In this document: piece by piece, positions 1 through 9,220 of the stretch
Layout of the letters: every line of letters begins with the position of its first letter
Numbering within the stretch: the stretch's first letter is position 1
Assembly: GCA_905221605.1 (NCBI GenBank)
Contig: CAJNDS010000615.1
Coordinates: 64,001 to 103,366, forward strand
Reading direction: 5' to 3'
Source of the DNA: Symbiodinium natans
Taxonomy: Eukaryota; Sar; Dinophyceae; Suessiales; Symbiodiniaceae
Length of the DNA stretch: 39,366 nt
Made by a program: the position numbers and the translations under genes
The notes under the pieces: model-generated
Databases searched by the model: none
Seen by the model: only the letters and a program-made list of their open reading frames with translations
What the model was told of the DNA's origin: nothing

Positions 1-1
1 C

Positions 2-1735
2 CTGAGTTCAGTCTTGAAAGTCAAAGTGACAGGGAGGCTGATTGAAGATGGGCAGATGGAATTCCTCGGTCGTTTAATCCGTTGGGATGGACGACAGATC
101 ATGCTTGGGGTGAAGCCTGAGTATGTGAAGTCGGTCTTTACATCCTTCGGATGGGACATATCCACCGTAAAAGCATCCTTGACGACACCCGACATCAGGA
201 GTATGTACGATGCGGAGAGTGTTGAAGAGCCTTCAAAGGAGCTGTCCAGTGAAGCAGCTTCACGGTTCCGAAGTTGCCTAGGGAAGATAGGCTGGCTCTG
301 TCAAACTCGCTCAGATATAACGTACTTTCACTCCATGTTGTCGCGCGGACAAAGCATGCCACGGCAAGTGCATGAAGATGCACTTCGCAAGTTCCTGCGA
401 TGGTTAGCAGCGTTTCCGCTGTTAGATCAAATCTTCCCGCTCGGAGATGGCAAGACCAATGAGGGGGAGAATGCCAGCCTGGTAGCCTATTGCGACAGCA
501 ATTGGGGCAGCGAGATGAGCGTAGCCCGGAAGAGCACCAGTGGCGGAGTGATCTACATTGCAGTGGACAGTACGTGGTACTGCATAAAGGGGTACAGCCG
601 ACTGCAAAGCGTTGTCGCACTCAGCTCAGCAGAGGCAGAGTTGTTTGCCATCGCCGAGGCAGCGAAAGAGGTGGCAGGACTTGCGCAATTGACGGCGCAT
701 ATCTGGGGCACCCTCCAGAAACCCCACCGCGTGTACACTGACTCTGCCTCAGCTAGGCAAATTGCCAGCATGGAGGGGCTACTCAGACGCATGCGGCATA
801 TAGACTTGAGGTTGTGCTTTATCCAAGACCGTGTCCATAGCGGCGAGTTAGCAGTAGAGGGAGTGGCCGGAACCGAGAATGTGAGCGATCTTCTCACAAA
901 GAATTTAAATCGCCTCCAAACAGCAAAGCATACAGCAACCCTCGGACTAGAAGATGTCACCAACATCGATTTCCGAGAGGTCCCAGCAGTCAGGTCTTGC
1001 TTGTTGCTGTCTGGAGTGCTAGATTCTGTACTCGGGCCGGACAACCTCGAATACGAAGCTTTCTGTCGGCTATGCGAACTCGAGACTGAATATTCAACTT
1101 TGCTGATCGAGTTTTGCACGAGTTCACGTTCGAATCTGTACTTGCAAGGAAGTGTGCACCAAGTATTTGTCCTGCCGATTACTCAAGGGGTTGATGGAAC
1201 CTCGAATGACACCGTGGAGCGGGTCATGTCTGCAATGAATGTTGCGAGAGAATGGGGGATGAAGGTTGTTTTCTGGAGCAGCACTCCTTGTACCGGAGGT
1301 AGCCCGTACCAACGGCGACACGAAGATCGGCCGGGCTATCAGGACCATCTACAAGCTTTATTCACGGTGCATCGCAAGCTCTGGCGGAGCTTCTTAGTGA
1401 TGGTGAACCACCCGCAAGTGGGGGTATGGGTCATAGAATGGCCGCAGAGGTGTGCCTACTGGGGATGGGCAAGCACCCGTTCGTTTGCAAAGCAAAGAAC
1501 CCATTACACTGGCGAAGTGCACGGCTGTGTTTCAGGCTTGGTAGGCAGAGATGGATTACCTATCCGAAAGATTTGGAAACTGATGTCGAACGATGAACAG
1601 TTTGTGCGAACAATGTCCGAAACATTTGCATGTACCTGCAAGGGAGATCATTCACGAAACTTTGATCTCAAAGCAACGCAGCACTATCCGCCAGCTTTCG
1701 CGGACGTCGCCCTGGAAAGCTTGCGACTGCGGTAA
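2..1735 (+). CDS. Copia-type Pol, C-terminal part (RT thumb, RNase H, extra C-terminal domain), 5'-truncated by window edge
   Basis: The frame is open from base 2, so the protein begins outside the window; no natural start is visible. Residues are counted from the TTG at 14. The first ~120 residues match the end of a Ty1/Copia reverse transcriptase, including a 'TRSDITYFHSMLSRG' stretch equivalent to the family's tRPDI...LSR segment. RNase H follows with its full acidic set: D161 (YCDSNWG), E207 (SSAEAEL), D243 (YTDSASA) and D292 (NVSDLLTK), plus the usual 'RKSTSGG' and 'MRHIDLR' signatures. This enzyme would copy element RNA and remove RNA from hybrids. After the normal end near residue 300 comes about 270 further residues with a 'WSSTPCTGGSPYQ' motif (C426) and two Trp-rich strands, which I cannot assign. 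The frame is uninterrupted to TAA, so this part is not obviously decayed. Confidence 0.88.
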   Translation: MSSVLKVKVTGRLIEDGQMEFLGRLIRWDGRQIMLGVKPEYVKSVFTSFGWDISTVKASLTTPDIRSMYDAESVEEPSKELSSEAASRFRSCLGKIGWLCQTRSDITYFHSMLSRGQSMPRQVHEDALRKFLRWLAAFPLLDQIFPLGDGKTNEGENASLVAYCDSNWGSEMSVARKSTSGGVIYIAVDSTWYCIKGYSRLQSVVALSSAEAELFAIAEAAKEVAGLAQLTAHIWGTLQKPHRVYTDSASARQIASMEGLLRRMRHIDLRLCFIQDRVHSGELAVEGVAGTENVSDLLTKNLNRLQTAKHTATLGLEDVTNIDFREVPAVRSCLLLSGVLDSVLGPDNLEYEAFCRLCELETEYSTLLIEFCTSSRSNLYLQGSVHQVFVLPITQGVDGTSNDTVERVMSAMNVAREWGMKVVFWSSTPCTGGSPYQRRHEDRPGYQDHLQALFTVHRKLWRSFLVMVNHPQVGVWVIEWPQRCAYWGWASTRSFAKQRTHYTGEVHGCVSGLVGRDGLPIRKIWKLMSNDEQFVRTMSETFACTCKGDHSRNFDLKATQHYPPAFADVALESLRLR

Positions 1736-2090
1736 TTCGCGCCCGCCTGTCTAACCCTGGCTTACCCGCCCACCCGCCCAGCCAGGTTACTTTGCGAGAG
1801 TTAGTCGACCTCCAGCGGTCTGAAGCAGTGCAGCGGTATAGGACTGAGGAATGCGCCGGAATGCGCGCCCCGGCGAGGAGCTTAGTTGGCTTTGCGTGGA
1901 GCTTAGTTGACGTGACCAACAGTGAAACTCTTGGTCATGAGGGGGAGTTGATATATGTGACCTGGCTCAAGATCTCGGCTCAACCCCGGTGGGGTGCACA
2001 GGTAGCAGAGCGGTAGCTGTGTGAACCAGCCTCGAGTCCCCTAACTGTTTTGGGTACCAGGCCTGCTTTTTCACAGCCTTCATTTGAGCC
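1736..2090. other. Intergenic stretch downstream of Copia Pol
   Basis: No gene is supported here. It contains a C-rich direct repeat (cccgcccacccgcccag) and two copies of GGAGCTTAGTTG about 23 bp apart (near 1877 and 1900). A Copia 3' LTR would be expected here or further downstream. No repeat partner is present in the window, so an LTR cannot be defined. Confidence 0.4.
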
Positions 2091-3008
2091 ATGTCCAGAG
2101 CACCTGTGCAGTCGAGACCCTCACTGCCAACAAGTGACGGGTTGGAGTCTTCTCACCCAACTTGCGATGCAGAGAGCCAGAAGGAAGGCACGGCCCGACT
2201 GGAGGGCGAAGCAGCCCGGCTTGGGGAACTCTTCCCTTATGCGAGTCCTCTTACAGCCGGCTGTGGAGTTTCTCCAGCTTTGGAAGACCAGGTAAGAAGC
2301 TCGAGCAACCTGGCAAGTGTAGAGCGAACTTGGGCCCATAGAGCCAATTGTGGTCCCAGCCAAAGCAGGACTTTCCACCAAGCACTCTGCTTTCGCTGGC
2401 ATCACAAGGGCCGGAAAGAGTGGCTGCTCCTCTCCGAGGACAGCAGCGTGTATTTTGTTCGCACCAGCAAATCCGGCAAAACAGTTAGAGCCGGACCTTG
2501 TGGGCAATGGCGATGCATGGAAGACCCAGCAGAGCTCCACGGGGGAACGGGGGGCGACCCGCCCGTGCAGTGGCTTCGCCTGTTAAACTTTAACTGCACT
2601 GGCTGTGGTAATATTCCAACCCATAACCTCAGTTTTGTGCCAGGTCCTGGGAAAAGGCAACCAGCGATCTTGCACGGAGAGGATGGAAGACGCATCGAGC
2701 TCCACTGTGCCCTTTGTCTAGAAAACTTTCTAGCTTGCACGTGGAGCTGGCCGAGTTTTGACCAAGCAGTTAGGAGACCGGTGTTCCTGGACGACGCTTC
2801 CCTTGCTGACTTGCGTCAGTTAGGTCACCAAGTTATGCAGCCCGCACAGCCTTCGCTGGTTCCGCTGTCTTCTGCAGCCAGCGCACATGGCTGGACTTTC
2901 CTTGAGGAAGGGTGTTCTCAGGATCCAGACTCCCCAGAAGAAGCATGCAGCAGTGACTGGCAAGTGTGTGGCTTTGAAGATTTGGAAGACATCCCATGGG
3001 AGGTCTGA
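2091..3008 (+). CDS. Hypothetical protein with two CxxC pairs
   Basis: ATG-to-stop ORF of 305 residues. The N-terminal ~90 residues are Ser/Ala-rich and low complexity. The middle and C-terminal part looks like folded protein: a 'WHHKGRKEWLLLSEDSSVYF' strand-rich stretch, then 'NCTGCGN' and, some 40 residues later, 'HCALCLENF'. The two CxxC pairs could form a zinc ribbon. The C-terminus is acidic (CGFEDLEDIPWEV). I do not recognise the family. It lies on the same strand as the Copia Pol upstream and the Gag relic downstream and could be a host gene fragment or an element accessory gene. A start slightly later is possible. Confidence 0.42.
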   Translation: MSRAPVQSRPSLPTSDGLESSHPTCDAESQKEGTARLEGEAARLGELFPYASPLTAGCGVSPALEDQVRSSSNLASVERTWAHRANCGPSQSRTFHQALCFRWHHKGRKEWLLLSEDSSVYFVRTSKSGKTVRAGPCGQWRCMEDPAELHGGTGGDPPVQWLRLLNFNCTGCGNIPTHNLSFVPGPGKRQPAILHGEDGRRIELHCALCLENFLACTWSWPSFDQAVRRPVFLDDASLADLRQLGHQVMQPAQPSLVPLSSAASAHGWTFLEEGCSQDPDSPEEACSSDWQVCGFEDLEDIPWEV

Positions 3009-5292
3009 CCTACTTCAGCCCCAACCCACCCAAATTGCAGGAGCTTTGCCCTGCCAGAATCAAGGGCGAGACTATCCCCTCCGGAATCCATTCAGGGTGA
3101 GGCTTCTCCCCGTTTCAATCAGTGACGGTCTTTCGAGTCCGTTTCCAAATTGTGAGTGCCTCAGGGCACCAAAGAGAATCTTGCATAGAATTGGATCATG
3201 ATTTGATCGCATAAGGTTGCAGGTGTAAGAATGCAAGCAAGCAAGTGCTCAGTCCCGGCACATACCCAGATCCATCCATCGGAATATTCGCAGTCGTTCC
3301 GCTGGTCACCCTGCAGGACAAGCCGCCTTGATGTGGCTTTAGTACAGCCTGACACCGGTTTGGCCCCCTTGTTCGGTCTGTTGAGCAGACCGCTGGACCG
3401 GGTTTTCGGGCTCAGGAGCTTGCGGGTCTTCCACAGGCCCAACACGGGGTTCTCGCAAACACAGCGCCCGAAAGGATAACGTCAGAACCGGACCCTGAAG
3501 ATCCTCACTGGTTGATGAGGGGAGGGAGCGCGCTGAGATGTTGGGGAACGGACGAGGATCCTAGTACTTACCGGTCGGTTGTGGCCGAGGGCATGCTGCC
3601 CGGCATCAGTTTGGGGTTACCCGTGTTTGGCCTGCCGAGGATTTCCTTTGAGTTTCCTGCAGGGTGCTGTTGTTTCTCTCCGGGTGGTGCAAGCCCATCC
3701 TGGAGGAAGCCTAGCGGCAGGCGTTGTTTGGTAGGGACCAAAACCTAGGCTGACGGACAGCCTGAGGCACCAGATTGTGGAGGTTAAAGGCTGTGGCTCG
3801 GTGCCCGAAAGCCTGCCCAGCTGAGATGCCCAAATCAACCAAGCCCTCCCTGCGTGCAAGTGGTGTGGGCTCCTCTGGAGCCGCTGAGGTTGAACCAGTG
3901 AGTAAGAGCGAGAAAGCTGGTTCTTCCTCCCTGGTGAGTAAGTGCGAGAAAACCAGGTCAGCATCCGGGGCAAACAGGAGCTCAGTGCTGCTGCGGCATG
4001 AGTTTCTGGGGCCTAGGTTAGTAAGTGCGAGAAAGCTTAGGCCTGCTCCGGTGGTTGGCGACTTTTGCCTTCCACTTGTTTGCAGTTTGTACAGGCATTG
4101 CCCATGTGTCGGTTCCGGACCTTCTGCCTTTTCTGAGTGAGCCGAATGTGGGTGAGTTTCTCCCCTGTACAGGCAGGGCTTATAGGGTAGGCAGTACAGA
4201 CCAGGCAGTTCAACCTGCAGAACATTTGCCTAGGGCTTTGTATAGAGCCAAACCAGTGAGTAGCCGTAGGCCGCCGAGCTTCTCGCGGAACTGGTTAAGC
4301 CCTCATTGCTTTCTCTCGGTGTTCCCTGCACATAGTTCGGCCGTGTTAAGCAGGCCAAGGACACCTCGAGAGTTTTTCCTTTTCTGTGCATAGTTAATAC
4401 CTTCCGGAACTTCGGTTCCGAAGAGCCTAACCTGGCTAGCGACGCAGTCCGCTTTCGAGTGATATATGTGACCCTCCTAGTTTCCCAGTTGACACGTGAT
4501 GTGCACTTGAGTTGTCTGCTATGAGTGTGAAGCATAGGCACGAGGACATGTCAGGCAGTGCAGATTTCTCTTGGCTTGGTGAGACCTTGTTTTGAGTGGG
4601 AAGAACCGTTTTCTGTTCGTTTTCTCGAAACTCGTTTCCTGTTTGTGACCCGGTATTTGGTGACCAGAAGTGACTCAAGCCAGTTTAGGTCTGCACAGAG
4701 CTCAGCAGAGCACCTAAGAGGTGCTAGGAACCTACCCACAGTGTTTAGGAGTAGAAGTTCCATGGCTGAGTGTTTTCACCTGAAGTACCTTTGTTTTCCC
4801 ATGTCTGGCAGACAGTGTTTGAAGCTGGAGAGCCGTGCTCGCATTGGCTCAAGACGAGCGGAGCTCGAGAAGCTGTGAACAGCGCAGTGAAAAGAGTCCG
4901 CACTTCGTGCTGTGAGGGTTGAGTGTAGTCTTGACCTGAGGTCCCTTAGGCCCCCGTAGCTGTGCCACGAGTTTCAACGGATTGCGATGATTTCCTTGAG
5001 TTTTGGAGCCGGACTTTTCCCAAAGCGGCGTCCAAGGAGGAAGGAAGTTGCTCGGGGCGAGGCGCTTGTTGCTGATGCAGACAGTGACTGCGGAAGCCGC
5101 GAGACCTCCGAAGAACCGGGTCGAGTTCCCAGGGTTGCAGTGCTGTATGCGCTGACCAGGTCGACGCAGTGTGTCTGGTTGAGCAGGATTTGCGCACTGC
5201 TGGAGTTGAGTCATGGGCTTTCTGGATTGATGCTCGAGCCGACAGATGTCCGAGACGGTTAGACGACTCCGAAAGCAAATTCTCACTGGAGC
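3009..5292. other. Gene-poor 2.3 kb
   Basis: Only short ORFs occur, on both strands, none with a recognisable domain. The notable feature is a motif repeated three times: GTGAGTAAG followed by (A/T)GCGAGAAA at 3898-3921, 3934-3957 and, with one change, 4017-4040. A TGGCTCAAG string, equal to the 3' end of the dinoflagellate spliced leader, lies near 4845. The region may be untranslated or LTR-like DNA between the Copia Pol fragment and the Gag relic. Confidence 0.4.
3898..4040 (+). repeat. Three dispersed copies of a GTGAGTAAG-nGCGAGAAA motif
   Basis: Copies start at 3898, 3934 and 4017. Each contains a strong 5'-splice-site-like core (gtgagtaag or gttagtaag) followed by gcgagaaa and a variable tail (gctgg, accagg, gcttag). 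The spacing is irregular (36 and 83 bp), so this is not a simple tandem array. Confidence 0.5.
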
Positions 5293-7052
5293 ATGATTCG
5301 TGAGGTATGTCGGAGAAAGCTCTTCTCCCAGGCGCAGTATCTCGACTGCAACGTGGTGGGTCAGGCAGTGCCGGAATCTTTCGCAGCGCAAGTTGCGACC
5401 GAGTGTTTTGGTTGCGCCGGCATCGGCCGGACTATCGCTTACCCTGAGAGGCTTGAGGCCGAGGGGGTTGCGTTTTTGCGTTGTGTGTGGGAAAAGGGCG
5501 CAGCTGCATCGCTATGGGCTTTGCGGGGTCTCCTCCATCTCACATGCGCAAAGAATGGAGCCGTTGTTAGGTGTGGGCCTTGCGATGCTCTCGCTGCGGA
5601 AACGTCGAAGCCAGAAGAGCCGTCCGTTGCTGAAGCAACGCATAGCATGGAGCATTTGATCAATTCGGAAGAAGTGGAAGGTGATCTTGATGAAGAGGAC
5701 ACTTGGGGTCAAAGGCTTAAGGGCTCGTCCAAGGAGCTTGAGTTCAGGCGGCTTGGGTTGGGCCGAAGCTGAAGCCGATGCTCCAGGAGACAAAGTCGTC
5801 CCGCCTCCCTTTGAAGGTGATCACAATGCTCAGAGATTGCTCCAGGATCAGGAGAGTGATGCTGAAACGTGGGAGTTGCTCAGCAGAACTCAAATCCTTG
5901 CGAAGCGAGAAGTCCGTGTTCACGTTTAACTTGAAGGATGACCTGCCCATTTTTGGGGATGGTGATACCGACCTGGATCGCCATTTGGAGTCCTTTCAGG
6001 ACGTGTGCTTGGTCGTGAAGCCCAGTAGCGACCGGGAGAAGCTTCGCTTGTTCGCCCGAACCCTTAAAGGTACGCGTCGCCGATGCTATGACACCATCGT
6101 TAAGGAGGCGAAGAGCAGCGGTGACTACGAGGTGCGACCGAATGTGGTGTATGATCGGGTAGTAGCGGCGCTGGATGCAAGTTTCCACGAGTCGGCCCAA
6201 GGCGATGAAAGCCCGAGCTAAGTATGAGTCGCTGGATAAGAAGTCTACTGCCTTCCAGGAGTTTCAGGTTTCCTGGCTCGAGGCCCTGACCGAGCTCAAT
6301 GCCGCTGGGGTCTACAAGTGCCAGAAGGACCTGCTCTACGACTACCTGCGCAAGATTGGTACCTCCGCGACGAGGTCTCGCGAGATCGGCGATTGTGGCC
6401 GTGGAAGCCAGCCCCTGGGATCCAACAAGAGTTTCGAGGGGTGGAAAGCTGGTCTGAGGCCGCGCTCGTGGCGCGTGAAATCACTTTGCGTAAGGATGCG
6501 AATAAGGCCTTGGAGGCGAGCCACAACACTGCCGAGGTGCGTGACTCGAGTCCTAAGATCAAGGACAGGCGCCAGCGGAAGAAGAAAGGTGGTGGTGATG
6601 GCACCGAGGCCGATACCTCGCAGGCGCAAGTGAGCTTGCCGAGTGGTGTAGGGGATGCCAAATGCAAACATTGTGGTCACCCTGGCCACATGGTGTCCTT
6701 GTGCCCTCGCAAGGCCGCAGAGAAGAGGGGAGAGAGCGAGCAACTTCTTGCTGAGAGCCAGAGAAACGGCAACGTTTGCCAGCTCTGTGCCGCGGTGGGG
6801 ATCAAGGATGGTATTCACCGAGCCCGACACCATGGTTTCGCAGCTGCAGACCAGTATGCCTCTGGAGGTGGCGGCGGCGACAAGAATGGCAAGGGCAAGG
6901 GAAAGGGCAAAGCGAAAGAACCTGTGAGCCGAGAGCCTTTTGGCACCGGGCTCCACAGTCTGGTGCGAGGTATCGTAAAGGGGCACAGGGACCTCAAACA
7001 AGGGGTAAACTCGCTCCTCGGAAGCGGCAGCTGCTTTGGCCTTTGCAGCTTT
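5293..7052 (+). pseudogene. Retrotransposon Gag relic with CCHC zinc knuckle, several frameshifts
   Basis: Gag-like coding is spread over different frames. A leader ORF (5293-5772) ends in an acidic stretch (EEVEGDLDEEDTWG). Capsid-like sequence starts near 5916 in a second frame (DDLPIFGDGDTDLDRHLESF), moves near 6200 into another frame (AKYESLDKKSTAFQEFQVSW), and returns near 6350 to the second frame, continuing to 'CKHCGHPGHMVSLC' at 6663-6704. That motif is a standard C-x2-C-x4-H-x4-C knuckle for binding element RNA. A Cys/His cluster (CQLCAAVG...HRARHH) and a GKGKGKGK basic tract follow. The frame switches would stop a full Gag being made, so this is a decayed copy. Its 3' limit is uncertain: by ~6950-7052 the opposite strand carries a better protein-like frame. 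The orientation matches the Copia Pol upstream, but common origin is not shown. Confidence 0.7.
6930..7052 (-). pseudogene. Continuation of the interrupted minus-strand CCCH/KA-rich Gag gene (left of the insertion)
   Basis: Read on the minus strand from 7052, the frame gives 'KAAKAKAAAASEERVYPL' and then 'FEVPVPLYD'. This continues in phase the reading frame that ends in '...KSKRAKA' at 24430 on the other side of the 17.4-kb element. The lysine/alanine tract running across the join suggests one original gene split by the element. The left limit, where it meets the plus-strand Gag relic, is not defined; 6930 is an approximation. The function is probably nucleic-acid-binding Gag, by association with the CCCH finger. 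Confidence 0.5.
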
Positions 7053-7279
7053 GCGTGCCAGCGAGGTACGAGCAAGCGTTTTATCTTGAAAATGGAAAAT
7101 GACCTTTCATGTCATTTAGGCATCTCTTGTGCTTTGAGTCTTTGCAGCATGTTGCATTTTGCACAGTGCATGTGTTCCCATTTTCTTGAAGAGAGTTCTC
7201 GTCCTTTCATGTCAGCTTCCTGATCTTTGACTTCAAGCAACATTCGGCTTGAGCTGCAGCTCTGAGGAAAGAATTTTCA
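7053..7279 (+). repeat. Repeat A1 (left terminus)
   Basis: 227 bp, from gcgtgccagcg to gaattttca, identical by eye to 23338-23564. The sequences diverge immediately on both sides, which fixes the limits apart from a possible shared G/C. It lies just upstream of the first element ORF (ATG at 7303), so it probably carries the promoter and 5' leader. Confidence 0.93.
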
Positions 7280-7302
7280 GTTTCACATCAATTTCTCACA
7301 CC

Positions 7303-8157
7303 ATGTTCCCGTTTGCACCTTACCTGCCGAATCTCTTTCGTGCAGGGAGGCAGGAACGTCAAGCTGTGGAGCCAATTGGCCTTGTGCCCCAGGGAGCCTT
7401 CATTGTGATGCCCCTGGCATTCCAGACTGGAGGGCAAAGTGCACTGCCTCTGTCTCTACGTGAGGCACCCGACGTTCATGATCGCCTCAGCCCAGGTCGA
7501 AGCCGAAGTCCCATCACACCCAGACGTCGAGCTGGGTCAGAAGTTGAGAGAGATGATCGGGGGCATTCCCGTGAGGCACGCAGCTCCGTCCATCAACATG
7601 AGCTTGACCACAGAACGCCTGCTGAACCGTGGTGGCATCATCGTCGAGAAGAACATGAGTGGCCGAGCAGCCACAACTGGTCTCAGCATGGATGGGGACA
7701 AGGATGGCAAGGAAACCATCAACGCTGGAGACAGGAAGACTGGAGAAGTCACGGTGATTGGCACCGTCAAGAGTGGCAACCACGCAAAGGTCCCAACAAA
7801 GGCCGTGGTCGTGGCAAAGGACGTGGGAAAGGACAGCCCAATTGGAGTGCTTGGAGGCAGCAGCCCCAACGTGACGAACGCAACGATGCACCTGATGCAG
7901 ATCAAACATGGGGACGCTGGGGTGCCCACAACGACCCTCCGTCGATTGCTGACGGCCCTGGCCAAGCCACAGCGACAGCAGCCAACTCAGCTGCTCCTGT
8001 TGACACTGCCGTCACAGAGCCCCCTGCTGGAAGTGACGACATCGACTCGGACATCTGGGCCGAGGCAATTCACAATGCCCTGTCCGACCCTGACCGAGTG
8101 CTGGCAGTCAATGAAGCTTGGGCTGCTCAAGAAATTCTCCAGATCCCGATCCCGTAG
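7303..8157 (+). CDS. RG/W-rich basic protein (Gag-like candidate) of the DIRS-like element
   Basis: The first ATG after A1 (7303, shortly after the repeat ends) opens 284 residues; the frame is also open upstream to 7249. The N-terminus is moderately hydrophobic. Residues ~75-150 are Arg/Ser/His-rich (SRSPITPRRR). Residues ~110-180 are rich in Trp, Gln, His and Gly (WSQHGWGQGWQGNHQRW), and a GRGRGKGRGKG block follows. The last ~80 residues are acidic (DDIDSDIWAEA). RG/GK-rich tracts commonly bind RNA, so a nucleocapsid role is plausible by position, but no zinc finger or capsid fold is recognisable. The stop at 8155-8157 lies inside the next ORF, which is in the -1 frame; the two may be joined by frameshifting or translated separately. 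Confidence 0.6.
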   Translation: MFPFAPYLPNLFRAGRQERQAVEPIGLVPQGAFIVMPLAFQTGGQSALPLSLREAPDVHDRLSPGRSRSPITPRRRAGSEVERDDRGHSREARSSVHQHELDHRTPAEPWWHHRREEHEWPSSHNWSQHGWGQGWQGNHQRWRQEDWRSHGDWHRQEWQPRKGPNKGRGRGKGRGKGQPNWSAWRQQPQRDERNDAPDADQTWGRWGAHNDPPSIADGPGQATATAANSAAPVDTAVTEPPAGSDDIDSDIWAEAIHNALSDPDRVLAVNEAWAAQEILQIPIP

Positions 8158-8714
8158 AGCTGCCACGGAGCATTCGTCGCAAGCTCTTTCGTGCCCTCAC
8201 CATGGCAGCTGTCGAGCCCGATGAAAGCAAAGAGATCCTCGAGTGGCAAGGTGTTGGATGGAAGGCCACTTACATCCCCCTCAAGCTGCAGACCCACGCA
8301 TACTTCAAAGATGCTGAAGCCGAGGGCTCTCTCAACTTCTTGACGTGGGGCCACGGTACGGACTGGGACTCGCTTCCCTACATCCTCCGTGACGGTTTGG
8401 TGAGACCTCAGTCTTTCCAACAGGGAGACTTGCCGAGCAGTGGCTTTTTCACCCAAGCCCTAAACCACGCCTGGTCTGATCATGCCATCAAGCATTGTGT
8501 GCGAAAGGCTGTGGCTATCCCAAAGGGACAGCAGGGACCCATCACCCTAGGCCAAGCTGTGACACCACTCCCACCGTCGATCATTTCGGGGGGTGGTAAT
8601 TGGCGTCTTCATGCAACGTGTAGAGTTGCTGGTGCTGCTAGATCCCCTGAGGCCTACTGCATCAAGAGTTGCTATGCAAAGGTCTATGGAGTGGCTGTTG
8701 TCCTGCCATTCTAA
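8118..8714 (+). CDS. ADP-ribosyltransferase-like (HGT...ILxxGL) domain protein of the DIRS-like element
   Basis: This frame overlaps the previous ORF by 40 bases in the -1 frame. The first codon listed is TTG (8118). The first ATG is at 8202 in a good context (caccATGG) and would give 170 residues. From 8352 the protein reads HGTDWDSLPYILRDGL, followed about 14 residues later by 'SSGFF'. A His-Gly-Thr, an Ile-Leu-x-x-Gly-Leu helix and a Gly-aromatic strand are the layout of PARP, ART and Tpt1-type NAD-binding folds, where HGT holds the nicotinamide ribose. No clear catalytic Glu is visible. It ends with 'KVYGVAVVLPF'. Assignment is by motif only. If right, it would modify proteins or RNA with ADP-ribose, or be an inactive binding fold. 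Confidence 0.6.
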   Translation: MGCSRNSPDPDPVELPRSIRRKLFRALTMAAVEPDESKEILEWQGVGWKATYIPLKLQTHAYFKDAEAEGSLNFLTWGHGTDWDSLPYILRDGLVRPQSFQQGDLPSSGFFTQALNHAWSDHAIKHCVRKAVAIPKGQQGPITLGQAVTPLPPSIISGGGNWRLHATCRVAGAARSPEAYCIKSCYAKVYGVAVVLPF

Positions 8715-8998
8715 ATTCTGTTTCGGCTGACTCCTGCGAGTGTTGAAACAGCAACGATTGCACGAGTGTTATGTTGATTGCTTTGATGCTGACAGTGCTA
8801 ACGGTCCAGCTCATGCCTGCATGGTGCTGCTTGAGAACTCACATAACCAATGTCACACTTCTGAAGCAGGTCTCGCTTCTGTGCTTGTGGATGCAACCAC
8901 CATGCTCTGTGAATGCATACATGCCGTTGCCATTTGCATCATGTTCAGTCAGTACATGCACATTGATTGCATTGTTGACAAACCCGGCTGCCTTGTAC

Positions 8999-9220
8999 AT
9001 GGACGAATCGACATCCTCCTTGGAAGCATCGAGCTCAGAGAGTGTTGAGTTCTGGCAGCGTGTGCCCCAAGCCCATTTGCAAGTGGCCAGAATTCTGCCC
9101 CGTGATTTCCATTTGGAGAGCTTGTTCAGAAACATACATCAAGAGCCCAACCTGCACACCTACGTCCTTGAACCCGACCTCCTCAACATTCTCCTCAAGC
9201 ATCTCGGCTCGGCCCTGTAG
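8999..9220 (+). CDS. Small acidic-to-helical protein (73 aa), unknown
   Basis: ATG at 8999; the frame is open further upstream but the upstream translation is low quality. The protein starts with an acidic Ser-rich stretch (MDESTSSLEASSSESVEF) and continues as a probable helix (ILPRDFHLESLFRNI...LLNILLKHLGSAL). Family unknown. It ends 43 bases before the next ORF and may share a transcript with it. Confidence 0.35.
   Translation: MDESTSSLEASSSESVEFWQRVPQAHLQVARILPRDFHLESLFRNIHQEPNLHTYVLEPDLLNILLKHLGSAL

Noticed and set aside
195-1119. Minus-strand ORFs antisense to the Copia Pol
   Set aside because: They lie opposite well-supported RT/RNase H coding and have no recognisable domains.
6342-7001. 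219-codon minus-strand ORF opposite the Gag relic as a gene
   Set aside because: Most of it is antisense to the convincing zinc-knuckle coding. Only its 5' part near 6930-7052 joins the interrupted CCCH gene.
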